Part shown: positions 62,701 through 64,000 of the stretch, piece by piece
Layout of the letters: every line of letters starts with the position of its first letter
How positions within the stretch are numbered: the first letter of the stretch is position 1
Source of the DNA: Apodemus sylvaticus
Taxonomy: Eukaryota; Chordata; Mammalia; Rodentia; Muridae
Assembly: GCF_947179515.1 (NCBI RefSeq)
Contig: NC_067485.1
Location: 74,210,146-74,274,145, forward strand
DNA length: 64,000 bases
Reading direction: 5' to 3'
Made by a program: the position numbers and the translations under genes
The notes under the pieces: generated by a model
What the model was told of the DNA's origin: nothing
Seen by the model: the letters and a program-made list of their open reading frames with translations, nothing else
Databases searched by the model: none

Positions 62701-63410
62701 CAAGACACATTCTTTCCTTTATTGTTTATTTTATTAGTGAATGCATTATAGCTAATGGGTTTCCTTGCACTATTTCCATGCTTGAGTGTAACACAGCTTG
62801 ATCGTTCATTCTTCTAAAACTTTTTTGGTCTTTGATTGGATGTGTCTTGGTTGAATTTCTTTGGGTTCATCCTTCTTAAAGTGCGTTACAGTTCTTAGAC
62901 ATTCCTGTTCACATCTTCTGTCCAGTTGGGAAGTTTTCGGTCCTTCTTTCTCCCATTTGTTCTCTCCCTTGCTTCACATTCTTCTGCATCTGGGACTCTG
63001 CAGTGAATGCGTCGCTGTGTTTGACCATAGCTTTCAGATCTCTTAGGTTCTTGCCTTTTCTTCAGTTTTTTCTCATTTCTGTTCCTCAAACACAATAATC
63101 TCCTGGTTTATCTTCACTGATCCTTTTTTCCTCTGTGAATGCAATCAAGTTTCATTTATATCAATTATTATTTTTTACTTTAATTCTCAAATTTAGGAAT
63201 TCATTCAATTCATGCAATTGGACTGCTACTAGAGAGTACAGGTATATGTAAGATAGATCTCGGAGTAGGTTAGAATAGGGTTATGAAATGAGCACATTTA
63301 AATAAACAAACAAAAGGACAGAGAATTATTGAGTATTGGTGTTACATCAAATTGTAATAGGTAAAGCCTTCATTTCTAATTGTGATTTTCTTCACATGAA
63401 AATTTTTCTC
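62701..63410. other. Unassigned AT-rich sequence
   Basis: No gene or recognised repeat before the L1 fragment. Confidence 0.45.
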
Positions 63411-63523
63411 TTGAGGCAAAGGATACTGTCATTCAGAAAATGTGGCAACCTACAGAATGAGAGATTTTTACCAACTCCACATCCAATAGAGGACTAATAT
63501 GCAAATGTATAAAGAACTCAATT

Positions 63524-63538
63524 GAAAAATGGAATATG
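63524..63538 (+). repeat. 15-bp TSD, left, of truncated B1
   Basis: 'gaaaaatggaatatg' versus 'gaaaaatggagtatg' at 63860-63874 (one mismatch). Confidence 0.85.
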
Positions 63539-63859
<321 letters not shown>

Positions 63860-63874
63860 GAAAAATGGAGTATG
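63860..63874 (+). repeat. 15-bp TSD, right, of truncated B1
   Basis: Pairs with 63524-63538 and resumes the L1 text exactly. Confidence 0.85.
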
Positions 63875-64000
63875 GCTTTAAACAATTTTCAATAGAGGAA
63901 ACTCAAATGGCTAAGAGACATTTAAAGAAATGTTCAACATCCTTAGCCATCATGGCAATACATATTAAAACTACATTGAGATCCCATCTTATACCTTTTA

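Overview
The window looks like non-coding nuclear DNA of a murine rodent, most likely the genus Mus. The signs are near-consensus B1 SINEs (9046-9209, 63539-63630), B2/B3, B4/RSINE-like and ID-like SINEs, rodent MaLR and other LTRs, URR1-type hAT MITEs, L1 3' ends with purine/G-rich tracts, and long CA/GA/GATA/GAAA microsatellites. I could not support any intact host protein-coding gene, tRNA, rRNA or CRISPR array. The longest open frames fall in L1 remnants, simple repeats or unassigned sequence. An intergenic or deep-intronic origin fits, but the neighbouring gene cannot be named from this sequence.

Layout. 1-6.4 kb: old MLT1/MIR background, a U2 snRNA 5' fragment with target-site duplications (TSDs), a short L1 3' end, and two homologous MLT1-plus-flank blocks 2.8 kb apart. 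6.4-15.2 kb: a nested retrotransposon complex. An old rodent repeat is split by a plus-strand L1 (L1-A, 6490-15109, TSD about 15 bp). L1-A is itself split by a B1 (16-bp TSD) and by a 3.97-kb composite element (9470-13435, 11-bp TSD, poly(A)). The composite has its own 5' monomers and a decayed ORF1, no ORF2 of its own in sense orientation, two inverted L1 pieces and a 161/162-bp AT-rich tandem array. 15.2-38 kb: mostly old unique sequence with scattered SINEs, MaLR LTRs, MIR, a local 0.2-kb duplication (16.4/18.2 kb), a GATA array and an L1 3' end. It also holds low-repeat segments near 29.3, 31.6-32.6 and 34.0 kb that look like candidate regulatory sequence. 38-42.3 kb: an unassigned LTR-like segment followed by a second ORF1-bearing, ORF2-deleted L1 (L1-C) with two 194-bp 5' monomers and an internally duplicated 3' UTR. 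42.3-64 kb: unique sequence, a TATA/GC-box LTR at 47.2 kb, three further L1 3' ends, several LTRs, and at the right edge an L1 ORF2 fragment split by a truncated B1 with a long GAAA tail.

The genes here do not cooperate in a host pathway. What works together is retrotransposition. L1 copies supplied machinery that inserted SINEs, the composite element and the U2 fragment, and the TSDs record the order of events. Repeat names come from recognising consensus-like sequence by eye; subfamily names and boundaries (usually +/-20 bp) need RepeatMasker.
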